Assembly (NCBI RefSeq): GCF_046630445.1
Contig: NC_092339.1
Location: forward strand, 79,631,501 to 79,695,500
DNA length: 64,000 bases
Reading direction: 5' to 3'
Source of the DNA: Rutidosis leptorrhynchoides
Taxonomy: Eukaryota > Streptophyta > Magnoliopsida > Asterales > Asteraceae
The translations under genes and the position numbers were made by a program. The notes under the pieces were generated by a model, which worked only from the letters and a program-made list of their open reading frames with translations, ran no database searches and was not told where the DNA came from. This document shows, one piece after another, positions 24,390-35,011 of this stretch (the stretch's first letter is position 1; every line of letters starts with the position of its first letter).

Positions 24390-25343
24390 TGTTGAGTCCT
24401 CAAAATAATTAAGGATTTAATTATGAAAAAACATAATTTATTTGCACTAAAATGTTATGTGCAGCCAGCACAAGTTTATTTATGTATAGACAGCAGATTT
24501 CGTTGTGTCAAGTGTTTAGTATGCTGCCTAGTCTACCAGTACAAGGTAGACAATATTATTCAATTAGCACAGGATGTATACCCAGCAATTCAAGAATATC
24601 AAGTGACTCAGCAATGAAGAACCAGCATAGCTGGAATGCAGCTTACTACACAAGACAGCTATGCTCCATTACAAGCATAGTGGTTTCTTGAGTGGTCTAC
24701 ATCAATTGTACTATTCAACAGAAGTCAAAGACAAAGTTGAACAGAAAAGGACACGTGTCGGCGGCTGACAAGTGACCTTACAATACCACATGAGAATGCA
24801 GAAGTTTAACGCATGTGCAGACATGTGTTATCCTTTATCAACGCCTAAGGAACACAAAATTCTATTTGTCTAATCAAATATTGGTGCCAAACCGAATTGT
24901 GGTGTTCCTGCAAATAGCTACCATAGAGGAAAGAGGAGAGCACGCTCTCTGATGCCGTTGTCTCCACAAGTACATACATCCTATGTACCAGTGGACCATA
25001 GAACAATTACACGGACAATAGGACTACTATAAATTGATGTATCCACTATTGTAACAACTAGTGGTGAGGGTTTTATTATTTAGAGTCCAAAACGTGTAAT
25101 AGCTTTAAGTTTATCCTCATAGCTATAAACTAGGTAAATCTATATCAACCAACTATCATTCCGCCAAGGATAGTTGTAATTCTTTGTGATTCAATCAATA
25201 AAGAATAAAGCGTTGAAAATTACCTGTGACTCTATTTAATTTACTTGCGTGAATACTAAACTGTGTCTTAACTGTTAAGTTAATTAAAAGAATTGTATTC
25301 ACCCCCCTCTACAATACTCTTGTTGTTTATCAAGGGACCAACA
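24390..25343 (+). mobile_element. Solo LTR of a copia-type element
   Basis: A 954-base unit bounded by TGTTGAGTCC and GGGACCAACA interrupts the A1 3' region. It has a TATAAAT box at 25028-25034 and ATTCACCCCCCTCT near its 3' end, as many plant copia LTRs do. No PBS, internal domain or second LTR is present. The flanking five bases, GTAAC and ATACC, match at only three positions, so the target duplication is unconvincing and the ends may be off by a few bases. Confidence 0.6.
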
Positions 25344-26249
25344 ATACCTTTTAAAATATGGGAATGTCGTATCTGCTTCCTACATTTTTTTTAAACTAGC
25401 ATAAAAGATATATGAGTGGGAAGTAGGGTCCAAGGACCTTAAATAAAATTAACAAGTGTTTAAACACTTCCGGGAGAATCGAGTCCTCCCATGTTGTTTT
25501 AGGAAGTAAAGTCTTTCGAAGCTTGTAAGTAAAGTCTTACAAGTTAAGTTTGTTTCAAAAGACCATTGCTTGAAAGTAAAGTATTTCAGGGTTTCGTGCA
25601 CTAAACCCTCCAAAAAATTTACACCCAAGGTAGTTGTTTTACTTCGGTGAAAAACCGAGTTGGCAACTCCCATAACCGGGAAGGCTTGTATGCACACCAC
25701 CTTTTGAGCAAAATTTTGGAATTGATAGACCTCTTAATTAGCCACGTGGGGCCCTAATTCCACGAACCTCCGTCAATGCTTTCGCCCTACTATGAGAAAA
25801 ACCATAGAGTTGTGATAGAAAGCTTGATGAGTGCCGGTTATCCTGTGCCCGGATTGACCATAAAGATAGGGGTAACTAGTCCCCTACGCTTTGGCGCACC
25901 CACCTTAACCCAAATTTGGAATTGACGATTATTTTGGAATTGACGGATCATTGGTGTTTTGGGGGCATGGAGATGGAAGAGGGATAAGATTGTTGGTGGA
26001 TTAGAGGATTATACTTTTTGGAAGGCGTACACTTTTTATACGATAGACTCCGGGGTGAATGACTTGAACCTTGTGCTTGTTATGTTGAAGACTACATGAT
26101 ATGGAATTATTGCTTTTTAAGAATGATATCGGTATGTCTTGATTTCTTAATTCTTGAAGACTTGTCCAAGTTTGTTTATTTCAACATTAGTTGATATTAT
26201 TTGAAGATAGACTTGCTTGGGGACAAGCAATGTTCAAGTGTGGGGGATT
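25344..26249 (+). other. 3' non-coding region of A1, second part, with PPT
   Basis: This continues the A1 tail after the solo LTR. Three AGTAAAGTCTTxC/AGTATTTC repeats lie at 25502-25590, followed by C-rich text around 25740-25920. It ends with the polypurine tract GTGTGGGGGATT (about 26238-26249) directly before the LTR. No ORF of note. Confidence 0.75.
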
Positions 26250-27662
26250 TGATATCGCTCAATTTATATATATTTTACATCGGGATATCGGTTCTTTATT
26301 GTCGTTTATTTGAGGGAATGTTAAGACTTTGGTGATTAATTGAGATAAAATGATGAATATAGCTCCAGAGGTCTTCAGGTTAGTGTTTTGGTTGTGTCTT
26401 GCTAAGTATTGGTGATATTTGAGCTTAAAGTATGTTTGGACACGAGAAATTGAAGTTTTACTGAGTCTGGAGGCTGATCCCGGTCGCAATAGGTGGAGTC
26501 CCGGCCGTAATACATTGGCAGAAATTGACAGAAATCGAAAAGAGATGAATCACGGCCGCGATAGGATGATCACGGTCGCGATGGTGATGAATAATCCCTG
26601 TCGCGATGGCCGTATCGCGGTCGCGATGCGGGCCTGTTCTGGTGACTTTTTGTGCAGCTATTTATAGTCGAGGTTTTTAGCCCTAAAAGGGTGTGCAGTT
26701 TTCCAGATACGAATTGAAGGATTCTTTGAAGACCTAAACCCTACCATTGAAGATTTGCTCATTCTTTACTTCTATTCAGTTAATCATAACATTCGGTACT
26801 AGTTTTTATCATCAGTTTATCATTGTAATCATGAATACTCTTAGTTTTTATTGTTTATTTGTTTCTTGCTACTTTAATATGCTAGGCTAAATCAGCTTAG
26901 TGTTTGCTCGAATGTGAAACTATGAATATTGGATTGTTCTATCATTTGGATTTAATGTTTTGTGATTGAAATTGGTTGTGTTTGATTAAAGATCCACTCA
27001 TATGCATGTTCTATGTTCTTAATTCAATTACATAGATTGTTAATCGTTTAATGTGAGTTAGATTTGAGATGCAATTTGTGCTTCAATATTTAGGTGATTT
27101 AGACAATTAGAGAAGTGATTTCAAGTGATTGTGTCTTTGATTTAATTGGTAATTGAAAGGCTTGTGAAATGCATAAGAGTGTAATTATTGCAAGCGATTG
27201 TTATAATTAGGATTTTACGTGAGTTTAGTCCAAATCAAGTGTCATTAGTTTTTATCAAATATAGTTTAATCTCTCAAAGTGAGTTTATGTGAGTTTACTA
27301 ACTTTGACTGATTAGAACTTTGTGAGAAGTCATATAACTATATTAGGACATAATAATCGGTAATAATCGCAAGAACAATCCATATCCATAGTGAATCATT
27401 CAAGTGGTCACTGTTTTATCTTAATTGTTAATTCGTTTTATTAACTTCACGTTAATTGCGTGAATTTAAAATACAAACCAACTCTTCTATTAAATCTCTA
27501 GGATAATTACTAATTTTAAGATCTCGATTAAACTGCTCTCTGAGGAACGAACTGGTCAAATTACTTATAGATTACTGCATGATCGGGTTATAGTTGCCTG
27601 TAAGTGTGTGATAATTGTTAAGTTTTTAGCTAGTTATTTTAAGGTACGATTTCACGCAATCA
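26250..27662 (+). repeat. 3' LTR of A1
   Basis: The length is 1413 bases, the same ends as the 5' LTR. Its CpG block (about 26465-26635) has an extra unit, TCGCGATGGCCGTATCGCGG, compared with the 5' LTR. It is followed by CCGAT, the target duplication. Confidence 0.95.
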
Positions 27663-28585
27663 CCGATTTATAAATCATTCAAAAAGATGTTAATGACCCG
27701 TTCCCATTTGCTTTAATAAAAGAATTCTTAAATGGAATACCTAAATCATCCAAAGAGCTACCTGCAATAATAATATTATGCCAAGTACTTAGGGTCGAGG
27801 GACGATTTGATCCACTTCCTAACCTCAAGCCACCACACGTACCATGAATACTCCGGATAACTTTAACCCAAAGTGAATTGGTTTCTGATTTAAACCTCCA
27901 CCACCATTTCCCCAACAAAGCAAGATTTTTACTATTAAGAGGCCCGATGTTTAACCTCCCATTCCCGAAAGATGACAAAACATTATCCCATTTAACCCAT
28001 GAAATTTTTGAGCCCGGATCCGACCCGTCCCAAAAAAACATACGCTTAACACTCTCTAATAGTTTTAACACACAAGGCGGAGCACAAAAGAGTGAGAAGT
28101 AGTACAATAGGAGACTCGAAAGAACCAATTTAATATGGACTAATCTTCCTCCAAATGACATCGATCACATTTTCCAACTCGATAACCTACATTTGAACTT
28201 TTCTATAACGGGTGCCATTCTTTAATCTTCTTCATCCTAGAATTAATCGGGAGGCCAAGATAAGTAAAAGGGAACCAGCCTACTTGACAACCGATGATAT
28301 TCACCACCTCGGACACATCTTCATTGCTCACACCAACACCAAATAGGCAACTCTTATGGAAGTTGACTTTTAGTCCGGAAGTTAGTTCGAAGCATTTTAG
28401 AAGGTTTTGAAGGCTAGATGCATTCGACCTACTCCATTCTCCAGTAAAGATAGTGTCATCCGCATATTGAAGGTACGAGATGGGGATTTTATCTATACCA
28501 AACTCAATATCCTTGAATAATCCGTTATCGAACGCCGCTTTAGCCATCAAATTAAGACCTTCCGTCGTAAGTATAAAAACAAATT
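27663..28585 (-). pseudogene. LINE reverse transcriptase fragment (upstream piece)
   Basis: The minus-strand frames show the late palm of a non-LTR RT: LNLMAKAAFDNGLF, then ISYLQYADDTIF with the YADD catalytic motif (about 28467-28436), then GLKVNFHKSCLFGVGV and FPFTYLGLPI. Downstream comes the typical post-RT region (MSFGGRLVHIKLVLSSLLLY; MFFWDGSDP; LALLGKWWWRF). A stop at about 28200 and a one-base loss near 27675 break it. The 5' end fades at about 28585, inside the gag of A2. It was cut at 27663 by A1 and continues at 5035-4905. Long non-LTR retrotransposons copy themselves by target-primed reverse transcription; this one is dead. Confidence 0.85.
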
Positions 28586-29764
28586 AAGGTTGAGATTGTT
28601 GATTGTTTAGCCATCAAATTAAGAAATTTTAGAAGGTTGGGATTGTTGATTGTTTTGTTGAGGTTGTTGATTGTAACCTTAGATATTTTGTGATTAACTA
28701 TAACCTTGGTTGTTTTGATAATTTGAATTGACTTGATTGTTGTAAGGTTGGTTTTGGTATTGGAAATTGTTGTTTCGGTTTTGGTTATAGTTGTTGTAAC
28801 CTTGATTTCGGTTTGGTTGTTGAATGATACTTGCTTTTGATTAGGATTGTAGTAGCTTTGGTTAGATGTTCCTCCCTGTTGGTAGTTTTGATTACTCACG
28901 TAGTTCACATGAGCATCTGAATTCATGGGAATATCATCTAGATCAACATGATTGCATCCGAATTCATGGGAATATCATCTAGATCAACATGATTGCATTG
29001 AGTAATTTGAGGACAATTCTTCGTGAGATGTGGACCCTCGCATCGTTGACAACCTACTTGCATTGCAACTACCGTTTGTTGAATCTTCTTCAATTCTTTT
29101 CCAAATGTTTGAAATTAATTGTTCAAGCTTGCAAGCGTCACTTGTCCATTATCACTCTCGACTTGTGCCACACTTTTCCTTATCAAATCTCGCGGTGAAG
29201 GTGCCCATTCATACGTGTTGACCGAGATGTTTTCTAACATAGTTTCGGCCGCATTTGGTGATTTATACATAAATACCCCACCGGATGAAGAATCAAGATA
29301 TTGCTTCGTAAAAGTATTACAACCCCGATAGAATGTGTTGATATACTCCTTCTTCGTCAAACCTTGCGGTGGGCAAGCTCTTAGTAGCTTTTTGAATCGA
29401 ACCCATGCATCATACAAACTCTCATCACCCCGTTGTGTGAACCCATTAATCTCCATTCTAAGTCACTCTACTTTTGATGGTGGAAAGAAATAATTGATAA
29501 ACTCGTTTGTTAATTCTTGAAAAGACCTTATGGAATCGGATGGTAAACTTCGCATCCAAGCTTTCGCGTCTCCTTGAAGTGTGAAGGGGAATGCCCTTAG
29601 CTTAAAAGCGTCATCGGTGACGTTTTTGGTTTTGTAAATATCACAAAGATCATTAAAGTGAAGAATATGTTCGAAGGGATTCTCATCTATCAACCCATGA
29701 AAGTATGTATCCTTGATTAACGTGAAAAAGTTACCCTCGATCTTCCAATTATCCGCTTCAATTG
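28586..29764 (-). pseudogene. gag: Athila-type gag of A2, C-terminal part
   Basis: Reading leftwards from the C insertion site: capsid-like sequence with NPFEHILHFNDLC, FPFTLQGDAKAWMRSLPSD and GDESLYDAWVRFKKLL, then a zinc-knuckle-like CQRCEGPHLTKNC (about 29045-29007), then an Asn/Gln/Thr-rich tail. In-frame stops are at 29463-29465 and about 29115-29117. A 41-base tandem duplication (28919-28959 repeated from 28960) shifts the frame. Its upstream half is at 42877-43200, beyond element C. Same family role as the A1 gag, but a different subfamily by sequence. Confidence 0.85.
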
Positions 29765-32700
29765 TGTAGTGACCCAAACTTTTCCATGTTTATATATATT
29801 AATTGAGATTGATATTTACATGATTAAATGTTTCCAACATGTTAAGCAATCAAACTTGTTAAGACTTGATTAATTGAAATATGTTTCATATAGACAATTG
29901 ACCACCCAAGTTGACCGGTGATTCACGAACGTTAAAACTTGTAAAAACTATATGATGACATATATATGGATATATATATATATATATATAGTTAATATGA
30001 TACTATGATAAGTAAACATATCATTAAGTATATTAACAATGAACTACATATGTAAAAACAAGACTACTAACTTAATGATTTTTAAACGAGACATATATGT
30101 AACGATTATCGTTGTAAAGACATTTAATGTATATATATCATATTAAGAGATATTCATTCATGATAATATCATAATAATATAATAATTTAAAATCTCATTT
30201 GATATTATAAACATTGGGTTAACAACATTTAACAAGATCGTTAACCTAAAGGTTTCAAAACAACACTTACATGTAACGACTAACGATGACTTAACGACTC
30301 AGTTAAAATGTATATACATGTAGTGTTTTAATATGTATTTATACACTTTTGAAAGACTTCAATACACTTATCAAAATACTTCTACTTAACAAAAATGCTT
30401 ACAATTACATCCTCGTTCAGTTTCATCAACAATTCTACTCGTATGCACCCGTATTCGTACTCGTACAATACACAACTTTTAGATGTATGTACTATTGGTA
30501 TATACACTCCAATGATCAGCTCTTAGCAGCCCATGTGAGTCACCTAACACATGTGGGAACCATCATTTGGCAACTAGCATGAAATATCTCATAAAATTAC
30601 AAAAATATGAGTAATCATTCATGACTTATTTACATGAAAAAAAATTACATATCCTTTATATCTAATCCATACACCAACGACCAAAAACACCTACAAACAC
30701 TTTCATTCTTCAATTTTATTCATCTAATTGATCTCTCTCAAGTTCTATCTTCAAGTTCTAAGTGTTCTTCATATATTCTACATGTTCTAGTTACATAAAA
30801 TCAAGAATACTTTCAAGTTTGCTAGCTCACTTCCAATCTTGTAAGGTGATCATCCAACCTCAAGAAATCTATGTTTCTTACAGTAGGTTATCATTCTAAT
30901 ATAAGGTAATAATCATATTCAAACTTTGGCTCAATTTCTATAACTATAACAATCTTATTTCAAGTGATGATCTTACTTGAACTTGTTTTCGTGTCATGAT
31001 TCTGCTTCAAGAACTTCGAGCCATCTAAGGATCCGTTGAAGCTAGATCCATTTTTCTCTTTTCCAGTAGGTTTATCCAAGGAACTTAAGGTAGTAATGAT
31101 GTTCATAACATCATTCAATTCATATATATAAAGCTATCTTATTCGAAGGTTTAAACTTGTAATCACTAGAACATAGTTTAGTTAATTCTAAACTTGTTCG
31201 CAAACAAAAGTTAATCCTTCTAACTTGAATTTTAAAATCAACTAAACACATGTTCTATATCTATATGATATGCTAACTTAATGATTTAAAACCTGGAAAC
31301 ACGAAAAACACCGTAAAACCGGATTTACGCCGTCGTAGTAACACCGCGGGCTGTTTTGGGTTAGTTAATTAAAAACTATGATAAAATTTGATTTAAAAGT
31401 TGTTATTCTGAGAAAATGATTTTTATTATAAACATGAAACCATATCCAAAAATTATGGTTAAACTCAAAGTGGAAGTATGTTTTCTAAAATGGTCATCTA
31501 GACGTCGTTCTTTCGACTGAAATGACTACCTTTACAAAAATGACTTGTAACTTATTTTTCCGACTATAAACCTATACTTTTTCTGTTTAGATTCATAAAA
31601 TAGAGTTCAATATGAAACCATAGCAATTTGATTCACTCAAAACGGATTTAAAATGAAGAAGTTATGGGTAAAACAAGATTGGATAATTTTTCTCATTTTA
31701 GCTACGTGAAAATTGGTAACAAATCTATTCCAACCATAACTTAATCAACTTGTATTGTATATTATGTAATCTTGAGATACCATAGACACGTATACAATGT
31801 TTCGACCTATCATGTCGACACATCTATATATATTTCGGAACTTCCATAGACACTCTATATGTGAATGTTGGAGTTAGCTATACAGGGTTGAGGTTGATTC
31901 CAAAATATATATAGTTTGAGTTGTGATCAATACTGAGATACGTATACACTGGGTCGTGGATTGATTCAAGATAATATTTATCGATTTATTTCTGTACATC
32001 TAACTGTGGACAACTAGTTGTAGGTTACTAACGAGGACAGCTGACTTAATAAACTTAAAACATCAAAATATATTAAAAGCGTTGTAAATATATTTTGAAC
32101 ATACTTTGATATATATGTATATATTGTTATAGGTTCGTGAATCAAATAGTGGCCAAGTCTTACTTCCCGACGAAGTAAAAAATCTGTGAAAGTGAGTTAT
32201 AGTCCCACTTTTAAAATCTAATATTTTTGGGATGAGAATACATGCAGGTTTTATAAATGATTTACAAAATAGACACAAGTACGTGAAACTACATTCTATG
32301 GTTGAATTATCGAAATCGAATATGCCCCTTTTTATTAAGTCTGGTAATCTAAGAATTAGGGAACAGACACCCTAATTGATGCGAATCCTAAAGATAGATC
32401 TATTGGGCCTAACAAACCCCATCCAAAGTACCGGATGCTTTAGTACTTCGAAATTTATATCATATCCGAAGGGTGTCCCGAAATGATGGGGATATTCTTA
32501 TATATGCATCTTGTTAATGTCGGTTACCAGGTGTTCACCATATGAATGATTTTTATCTCTATGTATGGGATGTGTATTGAAATATGAAATCTTGTGGTCT
32601 ATTATTATGATTTGATATATATAGGTTAAACCTATAACTCACCAACATTTTTATTGACGTTTTAAGCATGTTTATTCTCAGGTGATTATTAAGAGCTTCC

Positions 32701-33024
32701 GCTGTCGCATACTTAAATAAGGACGAGATTTGGAGTCCATGCTTGTATGATATTGTGTAAAAACTACATTCAAGAAACTTATTTTGTTGTAACATATTTG
32801 TATTGTAAACCATTATGTAATGGACGTGTGTAAACAGGATATTTTAGATTATCATTATTTGATAATCTATGTAAAGCTTTTTAAACCTTTATTGATGAAA
32901 TAAAGGTTATGGTTTGTTTTAAAATGAATGCAGTCGTTGAAAAACGTCTCATATAGAGGTCAAAACCTCGCAACGAAATCAATTAATATGGAACGTTTTT
33001 AATCAATAAGAACGGGACATTTCA
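29765..33024 (+). repeat. 5' LTR of C
   Basis: 3260 bases. It has a short TA run near 29970, the shared hairpin-and-donor-like block at about 32638-32690, and GAGGTCAAAACCTC (hairpin) at 32956-32969. The matching 3' LTR is 39621-42876. Confidence 0.95.
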
Positions 33025-33026
33025 GT

Positions 33027-33038
33027 TGGTATCCGAGC
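33027..33038 (+). other. Primer-binding site of C
   Basis: TGGTATCCGAGC follows the LTR by two bases. It differs from the initiator-Met-tRNA PBS of B (12175-12186) at one base, C for A. Confidence 0.8.
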
Positions 33039-33233
33039 GTTGGTCTTAGAGAACCAGAATTTTGCATTAGTGTGTCTTATCGAGTTTGTTAGGATGCATT
33101 AGTGAGTCTGGACTTCGACCATGTTTACTTGAAAAATGATTGCTTAACAAATTTTGTTGGAAACTATATATTTTTAAAATGTGAATATTATGTGATATAT
33201 TAATCTCTTAACGCGTTTGATATTATGTGATAG

Positions 33234-33848
33234 ATGTCTACCTCTAGAACAAGTCCCATTGACTCACCTAATAATAATGAAGAGTCAAATGTAAATTGGA
33301 ATGATTCGTGGACTGATTCACAAGTTTCCGAAGAGGAACCGGAAGAAGAGTCGGAACCGGAAGAAGAATCGGAACCGGAAGAAGAATCGGAACCGGATGA
33401 AGAAATAGAACCGGTGGAGGAAATAATAAAACGGTTAAGTAAAAGAAAATCCTCAACCAATTGACCAAGGTTAATTATGGTCAATGGTGTTTCCGCCAAG
33501 GAAGCAAAATATTGGGAGGATTACCAATTCTCCGATGAATCGGATTCCGACGAGAATTCCGATGATGTTATAGAAATTACCCCAACTGAATTTAAAAAGG
33601 CAAAAGAAAATAATAAGGGAAAGGGCATAAAAATAGAGAAATCTAATTCCAACCCCGATGAACTTTATATGTATCGTCAACCCCCGAAGTCCTTAAGTTG
33701 TAACAATGACCCGGGAACCTCTAAACCACCAGGTTTTTCTAAACCAATGTGGAAAACGACGGCTCGTATTAGGGGAACATCATATATCCCTAGAAACTTG
33801 GCAAAACGAACCAAAACCGAAGAAGAAGAAACAAGCGAGTCAGAATAA
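33234..33848 (+). pseudogene. ORF0 of C, acidic protein of unknown function
   Basis: A 205-codon frame from ATG at 33234 to TAA at about 33846-33848 holds one TGA at 33462-33464. The first part is a Glu/Pro/Ser repeat (units of EEESEPEEESEP type, about residues 35-60). The second has DESDSDENSDD, a Lys-rich patch (KENNKGKGIKIEK) and a basic stretch (TTARIRGTSYIPRNLAKRTK) before an acidic end. No known domain. It occupies the same slot as the ORFs at 12559 (B) and 58201-58955 (E), between PBS and gag, though direct similarity to them is weak. It could bind RNA or host factors; that is a guess. Confidence 0.5.
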
Positions 33849-33986
33849 GATAGTTGTATTCGTGTGGTGTAATATATGTAATATAGTGTGCTTATGCTTT
33901 AAGATATATGTAAAAATTGCTTGTATTAATAAGTATTTTTTTTTATGAATCTAACTCTTGTCTATTTTACAGTATAAAAACACAAA

Positions 33987-34670
33987 ATGGATAGACAACC
34001 TAATATTTTTAGAGACCTACCCGGAGACATGATTGATGAAATCTTGTCTAGAGTCGGTCAGAATTCTTCGGCACAACTATTTAAGGCGAGATCAGTTTGT
34101 AAGACATTCGAAGAACGTTCCAAGAATGCCTTGGTTTATAAAAGGCTTTCGTTCGAAAGATGAGGGATATCACATTGGGAAATCCATAAGTTACGATGCG
34201 TTTACTTTGACGCATATATTGCGGGGAACCCAAATTCTATTTTACACAATGGGTTAAGAAATTATTTTGACTCAATATATCCGAATATTGGACTTCGTGA
34301 TTTAGAAAAAGCGGCTAACATGCAACATAAAGAAGCATGTTATGCTTACGGATTAGTAATGTTCGCTTCTCACCAAAGTGAGAACAAGAACATCGGGCTA
34401 CAACTATTAAACAAAACGTTCCCACAAGTGACGGAGTCGGTAATTGGGGTAAGAAATGAGGTTTTTAGATTGTTACGGGACTGTTGGACATTACGTAACC
34501 CTTGTCCCTTTGACGACGTTACAACACGCTGTCTTATCAATGGCCATAACGGTTATGTTCCACAAGACCAAGGATGGGAAGTAATCCTAGTAAAACCAGA
34601 ATGCATGACTTGTTTCTGGATGTATGAATTACGTGTCTTTATTGCCTTTGCTGAACGACTTGTGTACTAG
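33987..34670 (+). pseudogene. Captured F-box protein gene (At2g35280-like type)
   Basis: One frame of 228 codons from ATG 33987 to TAG 34668-34670, with a single TGA at 34161-34163 (codon 59). Residues about 8-45 read as an F-box: FRDLPGDMIDEILSRVGQ, then AQLFKARSVCKTFEER. After the stop comes a Sel1/TPR-like part, GLRDLEKAANMQHKEACYAY followed by GLVMFASHQ, as in plant F-box proteins of the At2g35280-like group, then a Cys-containing tail (CPFDDVTTRCLINGH). F-box proteins are the substrate-selecting subunits of SCF ubiquitin ligases. The gene lies in sense between ORF0 and gag, lacks introns, and is inside both LTRs, so the element carries it. Element E has nothing comparable in that place. 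The identification is by eye and good for the F-box, moderate for the subgroup. Confidence 0.75.
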
Positions 34671-35011
34671 CTAGAATTATCTTCACAACCATCTTGTATC
34701 AAATTTATTGTGTGCTATATTTCATGCTATATGTAAAATAAGCGGTATTGTAAGTTTGTAAAATATTGTGTAAAAGTTTGAACGCGAAATATTATTATAA
34801 TCAGTTTTTCATATAGAATTGTAGTAGTTGAATTGTATATTAGCTACTAAGTATGAACTTAACGGGTAGGTACTACCCGAATTTAAACTTATAAAACGCT
34901 AATATGAAGAAAAAGCTTTTATAAATGAGTTCATATTATGCTACGAAATACTATTAACTACTCTTAATATTCTGTATGATTAACTTGTTCCATTTGACTA
35001 TTTTGAAGGAA
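34671..35011 (+). promoter_or_regulatory. Leader before gag with internal PPT-like hairpin (C)
   Basis: Non-coding, AT-rich. At 34861-34879 it contains AACGGGTAGGTACTACCCG. The first 13 bases are identical to the polypurine site right before the 3' LTR (39608-39620), and CGGGTAG..CTACCCG is an inverted repeat. It could act as a second plus-strand primer site or be the scar where an LTR-containing junction was lost. Confidence 0.4.

Larger units (their letters stand above)
5036..27662 (+). mobile_element. Athila-type Ty3/gypsy element A1, complete but interrupted
   Basis: This is a full LTR element with a 5' LTR (5036-6430), a PBS of tRNA-Asp type, gag, retropepsin-like ORFs, a late spliced ORF, a polypurine tract and a 3' LTR (26250-27662). 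Both LTRs begin TGATATCGCTCAATT and end CACGCAATCA. The five bases CCGAT precede the 5' LTR (5031-5035) and follow the 3' LTR (27663-27667), a target site duplication. It inserted into a minus-strand LINE. Inside it lie element B (8374-19856) and a solo LTR (24390-25343), which leaves roughly 10 kb of its own sequence. No reverse transcriptase, RNase H or integrase domain was found, so this copy is non-autonomous. Confidence 0.9.

Noticed and set aside
24390-25343. Complete copia or TRIM element
   Set aside because: Only one LTR-like unit is present, without PBS, PPT or a second LTR.
27878-28102. Plus-strand frame within the LINE region
   Set aside because: Antisense shadow of the LINE post-RT sequence.
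33330-33420. CRISPR-like or other short regular array at the GAAGAAGAATCGGAACCG units
   Set aside because: It is a coding Glu/Pro/Ser repeat inside ORF0 without spacers; CRISPR arrays are not expected in plant DNA.
33268-33468. Minus-strand Leu/Pro-rich frame opposite ORF0 of C
   Set aside because: Antisense reading of the Glu/Pro/Ser repeat.
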